Shown here piece by piece: positions 27,971-37,360 of a stretch of 64,000 nt of DNA. The DNA is taken from the NCBI GenBank assembly GCA_965230795.1, contig OZ246020.1, positions 2,604,001 to 2,668,000 on the forward strand. Reading direction: 5' to 3'. Origin of the DNA: PZPK01 sp965230795. GTDB taxonomy: Bacteria > Pseudomonadota > Gammaproteobacteria > Pseudomonadales > Oleiphilaceae. The translations under genes and the position numbers were made by a program. How positions within the stretch are numbered: position 1 is the stretch's first letter; the number at the start of each line of letters is the position of its first letter. The notes below the pieces were generated by a model that was not told the DNA's origin, did not search any database, and saw nothing but the letters and a program-made list of their open reading frames with translations.

Positions 27971-29251
27971 CTACTGGATGACAATTTGTAGCTCATCTGA
28001 GCGTGGACCTTCAATGCCATCAGTTGTGATCGTGCTGATAGCAAAATAGTATGTGCCCTCAACCAAAGCAGATGAATAGCTTTGCTGGCTTGGATCCGAG
28101 ATTTCCGCAAAGGTTTCGAGCTGTCCGGCACTGCTTCCTGCGTAGATCTTATAACCAGCAATTTCCGTTGTAGCCAAAGAGCTTCCATCCTCACGCTGAG
28201 TGGGAATCTGCCACGATAAACTAACCGTTCTGATAACCGGACCTGCGGGAAAATCACCAGCGTCATCAGGCGTCGATCCTGCCTGGTACTCTGCGAGATT
28301 GGACACCCCATCTCCATCGAAATCTGCGGAAGCATCTGAGGGATCAAGTGCAGATAATCCATATACAAACTCGAAGCCATCGGGCATCCCATCATTATCT
28401 GAATCGGCATTGTTGGGGTTGGTTCTGATCTGGTATTCCTCATAAGCAGTCAGCAAATCGCCGTCTGTGTCAGAAAAGGCATCGGTCGGGTCATTCGGAT
28501 CCAGGCCCACGGCCAATTCAAAAAAGTCAGGTATCCCGTCTCCATCTGTGTCAACGGGAGGATAGGTATCGTCATATGCCGTGAGATAAACGCCTGATGC
28601 ATAGCCCGTGTGATAGCCTTCTTTATAAGCGGTTTCGCCACTGACCTGATCTGCCAGGCCATAGGCCAGAAGGCTCTTACTCGTTAGGGTTGTGAGTTCA
28701 AATCCCGGCCCTTCCCAGGCCACGGTAAGATAATCTTCTTTCGTGTATTCTTTGTGGAGAACTTCAATGTAATACCGCTCACCTGCCTGCAGGTTTATAT
28801 TGGGTGAACTCTGGGAATTGTAGGTGTCCCATACCTGATACCCAGTTGGTCGGTTGTTAAAGGCGATTAAACGTTTGTTATATGGCGTTTGATCCGTAGA
28901 CAGCCAAAGCTCGGCACTTTCATCTGCACTTAACCAAAATCTGTAATTTCCGGTTTCCTGAATGTTCAACAAACCCACAATTCGCTGACCGTACTTGTCG
29001 CCTCGGGAGTCTGGGAAGTCAACTTGAGTAATCGGTTCCACCGACGTCGGATTGTCCGGAAAGCTTTGATTTCGCGTTAGGCCACGAACCGCCTTGCCGT
29101 TTATCCCCGACCAGAAATGTACGCTGAGTTCCAGATCACCAGCTGCCGTCGGTGGCAAATCAGAAATACTTTCCACCATTGGTTTTTTTGATGCACAACC
29201 CGCCAGTACAAGGACTATCAGGGGCACCACGATTCGGTAATTCATGGCCAT
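27971..29251 (-). CDS. Surface lipoprotein with PA14, thrombospondin type-3 repeats and Fn3-like domain
   Basis: A 426-residue lipoprotein. The lipobox is VLVLAGC near residue 22, after a short signal peptide. A PA14-like domain (about 40-190: ELSVHFWSG, FRFWLSADESAELWLS) often binds carbohydrate. Calcium-binding TSP3-type repeats follow at about 235-330 (DTDGDGIPD, DSDNDGMPDG, DFDGDGVSN), then a fibronectin type III-like C-terminus. I chose the ATG at 29251, which directly follows GGAGGAGGC; the longer reading adds 14 residues that spoil the signal peptide. It stands alone with its own promoter and terminator. An adhesin or glycan-binding outer-membrane protein is likely. Confidence 0.82.
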   Translation of the reverse strand: MAMNYRIVVPLIVLVLAGCASKKPMVESISDLPPTAAGDLELSVHFWSGINGKAVRGLTRNQSFPDNPTSVEPITQVDFPDSRGDKYGQRIVGLLNIQETGNYRFWLSADESAELWLSTDQTPYNKRLIAFNNRPTGYQVWDTYNSQSSPNINLQAGERYYIEVLHKEYTKEDYLTVAWEGPGFELTTLTSKSLLAYGLADQVSGETAYKEGYHTGYASGVYLTAYDDTYPPVDTDGDGIPDFFELAVGLDPNDPTDAFSDTDGDLLTAYEEYQIRTNPNNADSDNDGMPDGFEFVYGLSALDPSDASADFDGDGVSNLAEYQAGSTPDDAGDFPAGPVIRTVSLSWQIPTQREDGSSLATTEIAGYKIYAGSSAGQLETFAEISDPSQQSYSSALVEGTYYFAISTITTDGIEGPRSDELQIVIQ

Positions 29252-29275
29252 TGCCTCCTCCAATTGTATTTTTTC

Positions 29276-29304
29276 ATTATTATTTTTTACCAAGTATCGG
29301 CCAA
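29276..29304 (-). promoter_or_regulatory. Predicted promoter of the PA14/TSP3 lipoprotein gene
   Basis: On the minus strand TTGGCC (29304-29299) and AATAAT (29281-29276) are separated by 17 bases. The predicted start near 29269 leaves an 18-base leader containing the ribosome site. Confidence 0.45.
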
Positions 29305-29325
29305 AAATCCGGAAATCGCGCGGGC

Positions 29326-29350
29326 TACTTAGACTGATTTTGTCTAAGTA
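29326..29350. promoter_or_regulatory. Perfect 9-bp inverted repeat upstream of the lipoprotein promoter
   Basis: TACTTAGAC (29326-29334) and GTCTAAGTA (29342-29350) are exact reverse complements with a 7-base spacer, centred about 69 bases before the predicted start. Its place just upstream of the -35 suggests an activator site; the regulator is unknown. Confidence 0.4.
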
Positions 29351-29534
29351 TTTCAGAGCTAATGATAGCTACTTAAGCCCTGGCGCAATACAGAGGCGAG
29401 AACAACAATTGAAAGGGTTTTGATGTCAACAGCTTAGGGAAATGAGTTAAAGCTTGGTATAAACATCAACTGGCGAGTGCAACCTTGAGCTCACGTGTGA
29501 TTAAAATTCGGAGCGGAGTACCAGATGAGGCCCA

Positions 29535-30029
29535 TCAATTCTGCATATCACCCAGCAATACATCGCCATAAATCTCGACAAAATCTTTTGGAAGGCGACG
29601 AGGTTTACCCGAGGAAATTTCAATACAGGCCAATTCCCAGGTCGCGTTCAGTATCAGTGTGTTTCTTTCAATGCAGTCAATACGGAATGATCGACGCATC
29701 CCTGTACCACTCATGTCATGCAACCAGGTTGATATCAGTAGAGTGTCACCCAACAAGCCCGGTAGCCGGTAATCATAGTGGGCTCGCCTGACCGCCATTG
29801 CCCTGTCCAGGGCCTGATAATGCGACAAGTCTAGTCCCAGGGCTTTGGAATGCAGCCACGCAGCCAATTCGCACCAGTTTACATAGCAGCCGTTGTTGAC
29901 GTGCTGAAGACCGTCTATGTCCGTTTCCAATACAGGCAGCTTGAGTTTGAATACCCCGGCTGTTTCGTCCGATTCGTTTCCCTCGACAATTTTCCAGTCT
30001 CTGGACATACCGATTGTGTTGACACGCAT
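29535..30029 (-). CDS. Acyl-CoA thioesterase (4HBT hotdog family)
   Basis: A hotdog-fold thioesterase of about 164 residues. The 4HBT active-site stretch is LETDIDGLQHVNNGCYVNWCELAAW, where the Asp near the conserved HVNN acts in acyl-CoA hydrolysis. The exact start is uncertain: an in-frame TTG lies at 30041 and ATGs at 30029 and 30008, and none has a clear ribosome site. It is divergent from the histidine-phosphatase gene. The acyl chain preferred cannot be told. Confidence 0.82.
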   Translation of the reverse strand: MRVNTIGMSRDWKIVEGNESDETAGVFKLKLPVLETDIDGLQHVNNGCYVNWCELAAWLHSKALGLDLSHYQALDRAMAVRRAHYDYRLPGLLGDTLLISTWLHDMSGTGMRRSFRIDCIERNTLILNATWELACIEISSGKPRRLPKDFVEIYGDVLLGDMQN

Positions 30030-30140
30030 AACTATTACCAAAATGAATTTAACTTATCACCTAAATAAATTTACTTAATACTTTAAGCTTTTTGTATCCT
30101 AGCACCCTCAATTTTTTACTGACAAGTCCACCGAACACTT

Positions 30141-30812
30141 ATGAGTAAACTACTGTTGATCCGTCATGGGCAGGCTTCTTTTGGCCATAGCAATTACGAC
30201 CAGCTTTCCGAACTGGGGAAGCAACAGGCAACCTGGTTAGGCGAACATTTGCGAAGCATTGAGCTACAGCCGGATCGAATCATCAGCGGAACTCTGCAAC
30301 GACACCAACAAACTGCTCACTACCTTTGCGCAGGCATGGGCATCAAACATCAGCCAGAATTGATACCGGAATGGAATGAATTCGATTTTCATCGGATAGG
30401 CAAAGCCTATTTGCAGAAACATCCTGAAGATCTACCCAGGGACAACTCACCCAAAGCGTTTTTTTCCGTACTCCGCAAGGCTTTGAAAAGCTGGGCCTGC
30501 GGCGAGCTTGACGCCAGCCCGGACGAAAATTTCACTGAATTCGAAGAGCGTATAGCCAGGGCCTTAAAAGAGAGCACAGCCTCCAGCTCGGGTCAGACAG
30601 TGATTGTTGTTAGCTCTGGTGGCGCAATATCTGCAGCCATTAAACAAATACTGCGACTGGATGTGGACGCCCTGATCGACTTGAATCTACAGACACGCAA
30701 CACGGGACTGAGCGAAATTTACTACAAGGAAGACAGGCGCTACCTTTCCGCATTTAACGGCGTCCCTCATCTCGAAGCCGCGGACAAACGCGCTTATATC
30801 ACCTCTGCATAA
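30141..30812 (+). CDS. Histidine phosphatase family protein
   Basis: A 223-residue member of the phosphoglycerate-mutase-like histidine phosphatase superfamily. The catalytic motif LIRHGQASFG is at residues 6-15 with the nucleophilic His9, and a second conserved region VIVVSSGGAISAAIKQ replaces the more usual histidine-containing motif (VSHG), having SSG there. The substrate is unknown. It is a separate gene from SixA and of different subfamily. It precedes a thiolase gene by 250 bases. Confidence 0.8.
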   Translation: MSKLLLIRHGQASFGHSNYDQLSELGKQQATWLGEHLRSIELQPDRIISGTLQRHQQTAHYLCAGMGIKHQPELIPEWNEFDFHRIGKAYLQKHPEDLPRDNSPKAFFSVLRKALKSWACGELDASPDENFTEFEERIARALKESTASSSGQTVIVVSSGGAISAAIKQILRLDVDALIDLNLQTRNTGLSEIYYKEDRRYLSAFNGVPHLEAADKRAYITSA

Positions 30813-31062
30813 CTTTGTTTCACACCGAATACTGGAGGGAGCGACTATACTCGCAAACGAACATCCGAAATCTTCAGCTGACAGATCGTTTTCCGGATTA
30901 CGAGGCACTTGGCGTTTTAAACGCTAACATGGTTTACTCCTGCACCCTGCATGTTGCGGCATAGGTAAATCCATAGCGCGTTGCCTGTGACACATCATCT
31001 CGACTGTTGCAGCCGATACCGCAGCAACAAACCATGTTTCATCAATATAAAGGAGATCAAAA

Positions 31063-32247
31063 ATGAAAGAGGCCGTCATCGTTTCAACCGCTCGCACGCC
31101 CATCGGCCGTGCCTTCAAAGGTGCATTCAACAACACCAAATCTCCCACATTGATGGGGCATGCCATTAGACACGCCGTTGAGCGCAGCGGAGTCGATGGC
31201 GCAGAGATTGACGATGTCATTATTGGTAGCGTGCTCACCGCCGGCAGTGCAGGAATGAACATTGGTCGCAATGCGACACTGGCAGCAGGCTTGCCTGTCA
31301 CCGTCGCTGCCCAAACCATTGACCGTCAGTGCTCTTCAGGCTTGATGGCTATCGCAACTGCGGCCAAGCAAATAATCGTGGATGGAATGGACACCGTTGT
31401 CGCCGGCGGCCAGGACAACATTTCCGAGATCCAGAAAAACTACTTTGAATGGATTGCCAAATCTCAGGATGAAAATGTTATCAAACACGCCGAACATGCC
31501 TATATGCCAATGCTGTTAACCGCCGAACACGTGGCCAAAACCTACGGTATCAGTCGCGAAGCCCAGGATGAATATGCCCTGAGTTCGCAACAACGTACCG
31601 CCGCAGCGCAGCAGGCTGGCAAGTTTGACGATGAAATTGTCCCCATGACTACTACCAAAGCGGTACTCAACAAGGAAACAAAAGAGGTCAGCTATGAAGA
31701 AGTCACACTGGCCAAAGATGAGGGTAACCGTCCTTTAACCGCACTGGAGGATTTGGCATCATTGAAACCGGTCGTAGAGGGCGGAGTCATAACAGCAGGG
31801 AATGCCAGCCAGCTTTCCGACGGTGCGTCAGCATGTGTCGTCATGGAACGCTCACTGGCCGAAAAAAAGGGCTTGAGCCCTCTCGGTATTTATCGAGGTA
31901 TGGCGGTTGCCGGTAATGCTCCGGAAGAGATGGGCATCGGCCCTATTTACGCGATCCCCAAGCTGCTTAAACAGCATGGCTTGAGCATCAACGATATCGG
32001 CCTTTGGGAACTCAATGAAGCCTTTGCGGTCCAATGTCTGTACTGCCGCGACAAGCTTGAAATTGACCCGGAACGCTACAACGTCAATGGCGGCGCGATT
32101 TCCATCGGCCACCCTTATGGCATGACCGGAGCACGAACGGTTGGTCATGCATTGATTGAAGGAAAACGTCGTGGCGTTAAATACGTCGTTATCTCCATGT
32201 GCGTTGGCGGCGGTATGGGTGCAGCCGGTCTGTTTGAGGTCGCCTGA
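31063..32247 (+). CDS. Acetyl-CoA acetyltransferase (thiolase)
   Basis: A 394-residue type II thiolase. The nucleophilic Cys90 is in QTIDRQCSSGLMAI, the catalytic His in NGGAISIGHPYGMTGAR (near 350), and the second Cys in MCVGGGMGAAGLFEV (near 383). It joins or cleaves acyl-CoA units, either in fatty-acid oxidation or acetoacetyl-CoA formation. A strong ribosome site AAAGGAG precedes the ATG. No hydratase/dehydrogenase partner is adjacent, so its pathway is not set by context. Confidence 0.93.
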   Translation: MKEAVIVSTARTPIGRAFKGAFNNTKSPTLMGHAIRHAVERSGVDGAEIDDVIIGSVLTAGSAGMNIGRNATLAAGLPVTVAAQTIDRQCSSGLMAIATAAKQIIVDGMDTVVAGGQDNISEIQKNYFEWIAKSQDENVIKHAEHAYMPMLLTAEHVAKTYGISREAQDEYALSSQQRTAAAQQAGKFDDEIVPMTTTKAVLNKETKEVSYEEVTLAKDEGNRPLTALEDLASLKPVVEGGVITAGNASQLSDGASACVVMERSLAEKKGLSPLGIYRGMAVAGNAPEEMGIGPIYAIPKLLKQHGLSINDIGLWELNEAFAVQCLYCRDKLEIDPERYNVNGGAISIGHPYGMTGARTVGHALIEGKRRGVKYVVISMCVGGGMGAAGLFEVA

Positions 32248-32253
32248 TCAGTG

Positions 32254-32291
32254 CGCTGCAAATCGGCTTATGTCCTTTTTGCAGCGATTTT
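32254..32291 (+). terminator. Probable terminator after the thiolase gene
   Basis: A 9-bp stem pairs 32254-32262 with 32278-32286 around a 15-base loop just after the thiolase stop, followed by a short T-rich stretch. Confidence 0.55.
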
Positions 32292-32360
32292 CCCTGCCAA
32301 GTTGAACACGCAGATTCGCCGGATTAAAAAGAAACCCGTTTTAAACGATCAGGATTCCCC

Positions 32361-32747
32361 ATGAGTATTGTTATCGCTTCGGTCATTGCAGCCGTCCTTC
32401 TTATTGTCCTCAGCAAAATCCCGGTTGCCCTGGCAATGGCCAGACAGGAGGGAGGGTATGACAACCATTATCCGCGAGATCAGCAAGCGGCGTTGAGCGG
32501 CTTTGGACGCCGGGCAGCGGCCGCCCATAATAATTGTATTGAAGCTTTTCCGGTATTTGCCACCGGCGTTCTTTTGGCACTTTGGGCCGGCGCTGATGCA
32601 ATGCTGGTACAAAATCTCTGTGTGGTATTCATCTGCGCGCGCGTCGCCTATCTCATCTGCTACTGGATGGACTGGGATAAAGCTCGCAGCACCGTCTGGA
32701 CCATCGGATTGGTCTGTTCCATATGGCTGATGGCTCTGGCTATCTAG
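32361..32747 (+). CDS. MAPEG family membrane protein
   Basis: A 128-residue membrane protein with four hydrophobic helices, the size and pattern of the MAPEG family (membrane-associated eicosanoid/glutathione metabolism). The typical loop RAAAAHNNCIEAFPVF is present near residues 51-66. Bacterial members are mostly uncharacterised; some have glutathione-dependent activity. It precedes the phosphofructokinase gene by about 90 bases. Confidence 0.82.
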   Translation: MSIVIASVIAAVLLIVLSKIPVALAMARQEGGYDNHYPRDQQAALSGFGRRAAAAHNNCIEAFPVFATGVLLALWAGADAMLVQNLCVVFICARVAYLICYWMDWDKARSTVWTIGLVCSIWLMALAI

Positions 32748-32840
32748 TCGCCGAAATTGCGCCTGCGGGCACAATGAAATATCAAAGAAAATGCAGTATG
32801 ATGCGCGCCAATTTTTTGAACCAATGAGGCGCTCCTATCC

Positions 32841-34106
32841 ATGGCCATCAAAAATGCTTTCTATGCCCAGTCAGGCGGTGTGACCTCGGTCATTAATGCA
32901 TCCGCTTGCGGCGTGATTGAAACAGCCCGACAACACCCCGACCGGATTGGAAAAGTATTTGCCGGGAACAACGGCATCATCGGTGCGCTGCGGGAAGAAC
33001 TGATCGATACCAGCCTGGAAAGCAAGGAAAACATCGCCGCTCTTCGCCATACCCCTGGGGGCGCATTCGGATCCTGCCGATACAAACTCAGAAACCTGGA
33101 AGATAACAAACGCGAGTATGAGCGCCTGATTGAAGTCTTCCAGGCCCATGACATAGGCTACTTCTTTTACAATGGTGGCGGTGATTCACAGGACACTGCC
33201 TACAAGGTATCGCAACTCAGTGAAAAAATGGGTTACCCGATTACCTGTGTCGGCGTTCCCAAAACCGTCGATAATGACCTCCCCTTCACGGACTGTTGCC
33301 CGGGTTTTGGATCCGTCGCCAAGTATGTGGCCATATCGACCCGCGAAGCCGCATTGGACATCGTATCCATGTGCGAATCCTCTACTAAAATATTCATCCT
33401 GGAAGTAATGGGGCGTCACGCCGGCTGGATTGCCGCAGCGGGTGGCCTGGCCGGGCAAAATCAGGACCAGGCTCCACATATCATCTTGTTCCCCGAAGTT
33501 GCATTTGATCGTGAGCGTTTTCTGGCGCGAGTAGATGAAAGCGTGAAAAAGCATGGTTACTGCGTCATTGTCGCTTCTGAGGGCGCACAGTACGAAGACG
33601 GCCGCTTCGTCGCGGACACGGGCGCCAAAGATGTCTTCGGCCACACACAGCTCGGCGGCGTTGCACCGACACTCGCCAATATGATCAAACAGGCCCTGGG
33701 ATATAAATATCACTGGGCAGTAGCGGATTACCTGCAGAGAGCCGCTCGCCATATTTCGTCTCGCACAGATGCTGAACAGGCCTACGCCATGGGCAAGGCG
33801 GCTGTGGAATTTGCCCTCTCTGGAAAAAACGCGGTAATGCCTATTGTGGTTCGCGAGCAATCCAGTCCCTACCGTTGGCGCATCGGCGAAGCACCTTTGA
33901 GTGAGGTAGCCAACCAGGAAAAGAAAATGCCAATGCATTACATTACAGACGATGGTTTCGGTATTACCGCGGAGTGCCGGGAATACCTCGCGCCACTCAT
34001 CAAGGGAGAAGACTATCCGCCCTATGACGAAAACGGCTTACCCATGTACGTCACACTGACAAATACCATGGTAGAAAAGAAGCTTCACACTACTTTCGAC
34101 ATCTGA
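32841..34106 (+). CDS. 6-phosphofructokinase, pyrophosphate-dependent type
   Basis: A 421-residue phosphofructokinase for glycolysis or gluconeogenesis. Lys141 in PKTVDND replaces the glycine of ATP-dependent enzymes, and this lysine marks pyrophosphate-dependent enzymes, which act reversibly. The phosphoryl-donor loop reads GGGDSQDT (112-119), with serine where the common PPi-type aspartate (GGDD) would be. The catalytic Asp144/Asp146 region and MGRHAGW (190-196) are intact. It ends 9 bases before a methyltransferase gene. Confidence 0.88.
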   Translation: MAIKNAFYAQSGGVTSVINASACGVIETARQHPDRIGKVFAGNNGIIGALREELIDTSLESKENIAALRHTPGGAFGSCRYKLRNLEDNKREYERLIEVFQAHDIGYFFYNGGGDSQDTAYKVSQLSEKMGYPITCVGVPKTVDNDLPFTDCCPGFGSVAKYVAISTREAALDIVSMCESSTKIFILEVMGRHAGWIAAAGGLAGQNQDQAPHIILFPEVAFDRERFLARVDESVKKHGYCVIVASEGAQYEDGRFVADTGAKDVFGHTQLGGVAPTLANMIKQALGYKYHWAVADYLQRAARHISSRTDAEQAYAMGKAAVEFALSGKNAVMPIVVREQSSPYRWRIGEAPLSEVANQEKKMPMHYITDDGFGITAECREYLAPLIKGEDYPPYDENGLPMYVTLTNTMVEKKLHTTFDI

Positions 34107-34115
34107 GTAAACGTA

Positions 34116-34712
34116 TTGAAGTCTGATGAACAGAAATCGGATGGCATTTTTGCTCGCAAAAGTGCGCGTGAGCTTGACCCGATACCGGAGCCCCCTGCTT
34201 TTTTACCGGACTATGCTGATTCACTAAGATCAACAAACGAGATCCTTGATCTCGCCTGCGGCGATGGCGCCGTCAGCCTGGCTCTGGCGAAAATGGAAAA
34301 GCGTGTTACCGGGCTGGATATTTCTTCCGCAGGACTCGCACGACTTCAACGCTTTGCTCGCGAAACCTCCCTCGATATCAATTTGATTCAGGCTGATCTA
34401 GACCCGCCACACCAACTCTTCGATACCGGAGTACTCAAACCAAACCAGTTTTCAGCCCTGATCTGCTACCGTTTCAAACTGTCACAAGATCAGATCATTC
34501 AGCTGCTGCCGGCTCTGAAACCGGGAGGCCTGCTATTACTGGCAAGCTTCAACCTGCTACATCATAAAAATACCGGATTTAACCTTCGTTACTGCCTTCA
34601 AGTTGACGAATATGTTGAATTGGATCCCTGCCTTTCACTAGTCAGCTATCGCAGCATACAAAGACCTGAAGGTCACTTTGATGAATATCTCTTTAACAAA
34701 GTGAGCACTTGA
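34116..34712 (+). CDS. TehB-like SAM-dependent methyltransferase
   Basis: A 198-residue class I methyltransferase. The SAM-binding motif ILDLACGDGAVSLALA is near residues 43-58, followed by VTGLDISSAGL (motif II). The substrate is unknown, though TehB-like proteins detoxify oxyanions or act on small molecules. The start appears to be TTG at 34116, ten bases after the phosphofructokinase stop; no ATG is available in a suitable place. Confidence 0.8.
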   Translation: MKSDEQKSDGIFARKSARELDPIPEPPAFLPDYADSLRSTNEILDLACGDGAVSLALAKMEKRVTGLDISSAGLARLQRFARETSLDINLIQADLDPPHQLFDTGVLKPNQFSALICYRFKLSQDQIIQLLPALKPGGLLLLASFNLLHHKNTGFNLRYCLQVDEYVELDPCLSLVSYRSIQRPEGHFDEYLFNKVST

Positions 34713-34723
34713 ATTTTTCCCAA

Positions 34724-35353
34724 CTAGTCACCAAGCGAAGCCTGCTCTAGGCTTCTGGCCGCCGCTAACGCTGGCCGGACACCATTACGTCCGATGTACG
34801 CCTGCAGGTTTTCCTGTTTGATCGGCTGTTTGAAGGCCATCCCCCAGAACAGGGTATGCGCGAGCAAAATATCGGCAGCAGTGAAATGATCGCCGAGAAT
34901 ATAGTTGTGGTCTCCCAATCCCCCGCTCAGCAGATTCAGCGCACGCTGGAATTCCCATTCTGCTGTCTTGAAAATCTCGGGACAGCGCTGTGCTTTGGGC
35001 AAGGCAAATTTGTTTTTACCAATCGTCCAGAGAGGTTGTTCTAATTCTGCGATGGCAAAGCAGGTCCATTGGTCATACAGAGCACGCCTGTAGGGGCTGT
35101 TAAGGGGAACCAGCTCTACATCGGGTTTGAGGGTAGCAAGATAATTAATGATCGCCAAAGACTCAGTGAGGATAGCTCCATCCGCCTCCAAAGAGGGCAC
35201 CTTGCCTGCAGGATTAATACCGAGGTACTGAGGCGATTGCGACTCCCCTTTTGTCATATCCACTAACTGGTATTCGTAATCCAGACCCAGTTCCTCTAGC
35301 ATCCAGGTAACGCGCAGGGTTCTGGTATTAGGAAACCCGTATACTTTCAACAT
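34724..35353 (-). CDS. Glutathione S-transferase family protein
   Basis: A 209-residue GST. The thioredoxin-like N-terminus begins MLKVYGFPNTRTLRVTWMLEELGLDYE and includes GKVPSLEADGAILTESLAIINYLA (glutathione-binding cis-Pro and ES motif). An all-helical C-terminal domain follows (GDHFTAADILLAHTLFW). The ATG at 35353 has a GAGG site six bases upstream and is preferred over GTG at 35359. It is divergent from the glpE region. Confidence 0.88.
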   Translation of the reverse strand: MLKVYGFPNTRTLRVTWMLEELGLDYEYQLVDMTKGESQSPQYLGINPAGKVPSLEADGAILTESLAIINYLATLKPDVELVPLNSPYRRALYDQWTCFAIAELEQPLWTIGKNKFALPKAQRCPEIFKTAEWEFQRALNLLSGGLGDHNYILGDHFTAADILLAHTLFWGMAFKQPIKQENLQAYIGRNGVRPALAAARSLEQASLGD

Positions 35354-35498
35354 GCTCACCTCATTTTTATTTTACAGTGATCGACACATGCCTTTGAGCT
35401 TAAACCCAATTCCGTATTGGTACAATTTTCCCCTGACTTGTAAGCCGCGAACGGCATCCCTAAACTGCACTAAACCAAGCTACAATGAGACTAATTTT

Positions 35499-35825
35499 AT
35501 GGCTTTTGAGCACCTGTCCTGCGAAACCTTGCTAAGCTGGATACAAGATAACGAACGAATTACCCTGGTCGACATTCGAGATAAGCAGTCTTACGCTTCA
35601 GGTCATATACCGGGAGCCCAACACCTTGGTAACCACAATGTTGAAGCCTTTATACTCGAAAGCGATATGCAGCTACCTGTCATTGTCTGCTGCTACCACG
35701 GCAATAGCAGTCAGGGCGCCGCAGACTATCTAAACCAACAGGGCTTTATAAATAGCTATAGCCTTGACGGTGGTTACGAGCGATGGCAACAACTCGCTGC
35801 CAACAGCAGTCTGTCGAGAGAATAG
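35499..35825 (+). CDS. glpE: Thiosulfate sulfurtransferase GlpE
   Basis: A single-domain rhodanese of 108 residues, the exact length of E. coli GlpE. It transfers sulfane sulfur from thiosulfate to cyanide or thioredoxin. The active-site loop CCYHGNSSQG carries the nucleophilic Cys, and the preceding VDIRDKQSYASGHIPGA motif is typical. A longer in-frame reading from 35352 adds 49 residues unlike any rhodanese, so I chose the ATG at 35499. Confidence 0.92.
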   Translation: MAFEHLSCETLLSWIQDNERITLVDIRDKQSYASGHIPGAQHLGNHNVEAFILESDMQLPVIVCCYHGNSSQGAADYLNQQGFINSYSLDGGYERWQQLAANSSLSRE

Positions 35826-35917
35826 GCTATTCGAAATATCAGACATCCGCTTCGACAACGCGACAAAATAAATATTCAGTTCTTTACCAGTAACAGTCAG
35901 CACACAGGACCTATTCA

Positions 35918-37300
35918 ATGACACAGCCTTTAATGCCAGGCAATACCGGCACGCCAATCCTCTTGATGCGGGAAGAAGATTATTCCGACTGGCATGAGCA
36001 ACAATCAGAGACGGTTCGCAACTGGCTGGCGGCCAACGCATACGAAGGCAAAGGTTCATTTCTGCTATCTGACACCTCTGGCCAGCTCAGTTCAGTGGTG
36101 TATATCCCACAAGATATGGAGAGCTTTTTTATCGCTGGAGACCTGCCTGTAAATTTACCGGCTGGCCAGTACACGCTCGATACGTCTTTCTTTTCCGCTA
36201 AGCCTTCAGATTTGGTCGAACGCTTTGCTGTTAGTTGGGGACTGGCCAGTTATCGCTTCGAACGCTATATCGAGGCGGGCAAGGCACTACCGGTTCTGGT
36301 AATCGCGGACCAGCAACAACTCAAGCGGGCTGAACATGTAGTTTCAGCTGTCTGCTATACCCGCGACCTGATCAACACGCCGGCATCGGACATGATGCCG
36401 GAGCAGCTTGCCGAAAGCGTTGCAGCAATGGCAGATGAGTATGGTGCAAGCGTTGAGCAGATCTCGGGACAGGATTTATTGACACAAAACTTTCCCATGA
36501 TTCATGCTGTAGGCCGAGCCAGCTGTCATGAACCCAGACTGCTGGATCTGCACTGGGGAAATGAAGACCACCCAAAAATCACATTGGTGGGAAAAGGCGT
36601 CTGTTTTGATAGCGGCGGCCTCAACCTTAAACCCGGCAATTTTATGCGGCAAATGAAAAAGGACATGGGCGGCGCGGCACACGTGCTGGGATTAGCCCGT
36701 CTGATTATGGCAGAGAGACTTCCGGTCCGGCTCAGGGTACTGGTTCCGGCAGTGGAGAATGCCGTCTCAGGAAATGCCTTTCGACCCGGTGATGTATTGC
36801 CTACCCGAAAAGGTCTCACTGTCGAAATTGATAATACTGATGCAGAAGGTCGACTGGTACTGTGCGATGCGCTCACCTTGGCGGAGAGTGACAAACCTGA
36901 TCTGATTGTTGATTTCGCGACACTGACCGGCGCCTGCCGGGTAGCTCTGGGGACCGAACTGCCAGGCTTTTTCTGCAATAGCGACGATGTTGCCCATGAG
37001 TTATTCAGTGCCGCCCACAAGGTTGCCGATCCGGTATGGCAACTCCCTTTACACAAACCATATCAAGACATGCTGAAAAGCGATATTGCAGATACATTAA
37101 ATTGCTCAGCAGGCGGCTTTGGTGGAGCGATCACGGCGGCGCTATATTTACAACGCTTCGTGGACGATTCGAATCCATGGATACATTTTGATGTGATGGC
37201 TTGGAATAATCGTAAACTGCCAGGTCGTCCAGTGGGCGGTGAAGCCTTCGGACTCAGAGCGGTTTATGAAATGCTTGAGTCACGATACCGATCAGAATAA
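35918..37300 (+). CDS. Leucyl aminopeptidase family (M17) metallopeptidase
   Basis: A 460-residue M17 aminopeptidase that removes N-terminal residues from peptides in the cytoplasm. The metal-binding core is visible: VGKGVCFDSGGLNLKPG (Lys and Asp), MKKDMGGAAHVLGL (Asp) and NTDAEGRLVLCDAL (Asp, Glu and catalytic Arg). The N-terminal domain is short, as in the PepB/PA4498-like branch rather than PepA. It follows glpE by 92 bases. Confidence 0.9.
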   Translation: MTQPLMPGNTGTPILLMREEDYSDWHEQQSETVRNWLAANAYEGKGSFLLSDTSGQLSSVVYIPQDMESFFIAGDLPVNLPAGQYTLDTSFFSAKPSDLVERFAVSWGLASYRFERYIEAGKALPVLVIADQQQLKRAEHVVSAVCYTRDLINTPASDMMPEQLAESVAAMADEYGASVEQISGQDLLTQNFPMIHAVGRASCHEPRLLDLHWGNEDHPKITLVGKGVCFDSGGLNLKPGNFMRQMKKDMGGAAHVLGLARLIMAERLPVRLRVLVPAVENAVSGNAFRPGDVLPTRKGLTVEIDNTDAEGRLVLCDALTLAESDKPDLIVDFATLTGACRVALGTELPGFFCNSDDVAHELFSAAHKVADPVWQLPLHKPYQDMLKSDIADTLNCSAGGFGGAITAALYLQRFVDDSNPWIHFDVMAWNNRKLPGRPVGGEAFGLRAVYEMLESRYRSE

Positions 37301-37360
37301 ATACCACATCACTCAACAATGACCGGCGACGAACCACCGGTTCACAATAAGGGCTTTACC

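Noticed and set aside
33186..33938. 250-codon frame antisense to phosphofructokinase
   Set aside because: Shadow of the well-supported phosphofructokinase gene with no domain signature.
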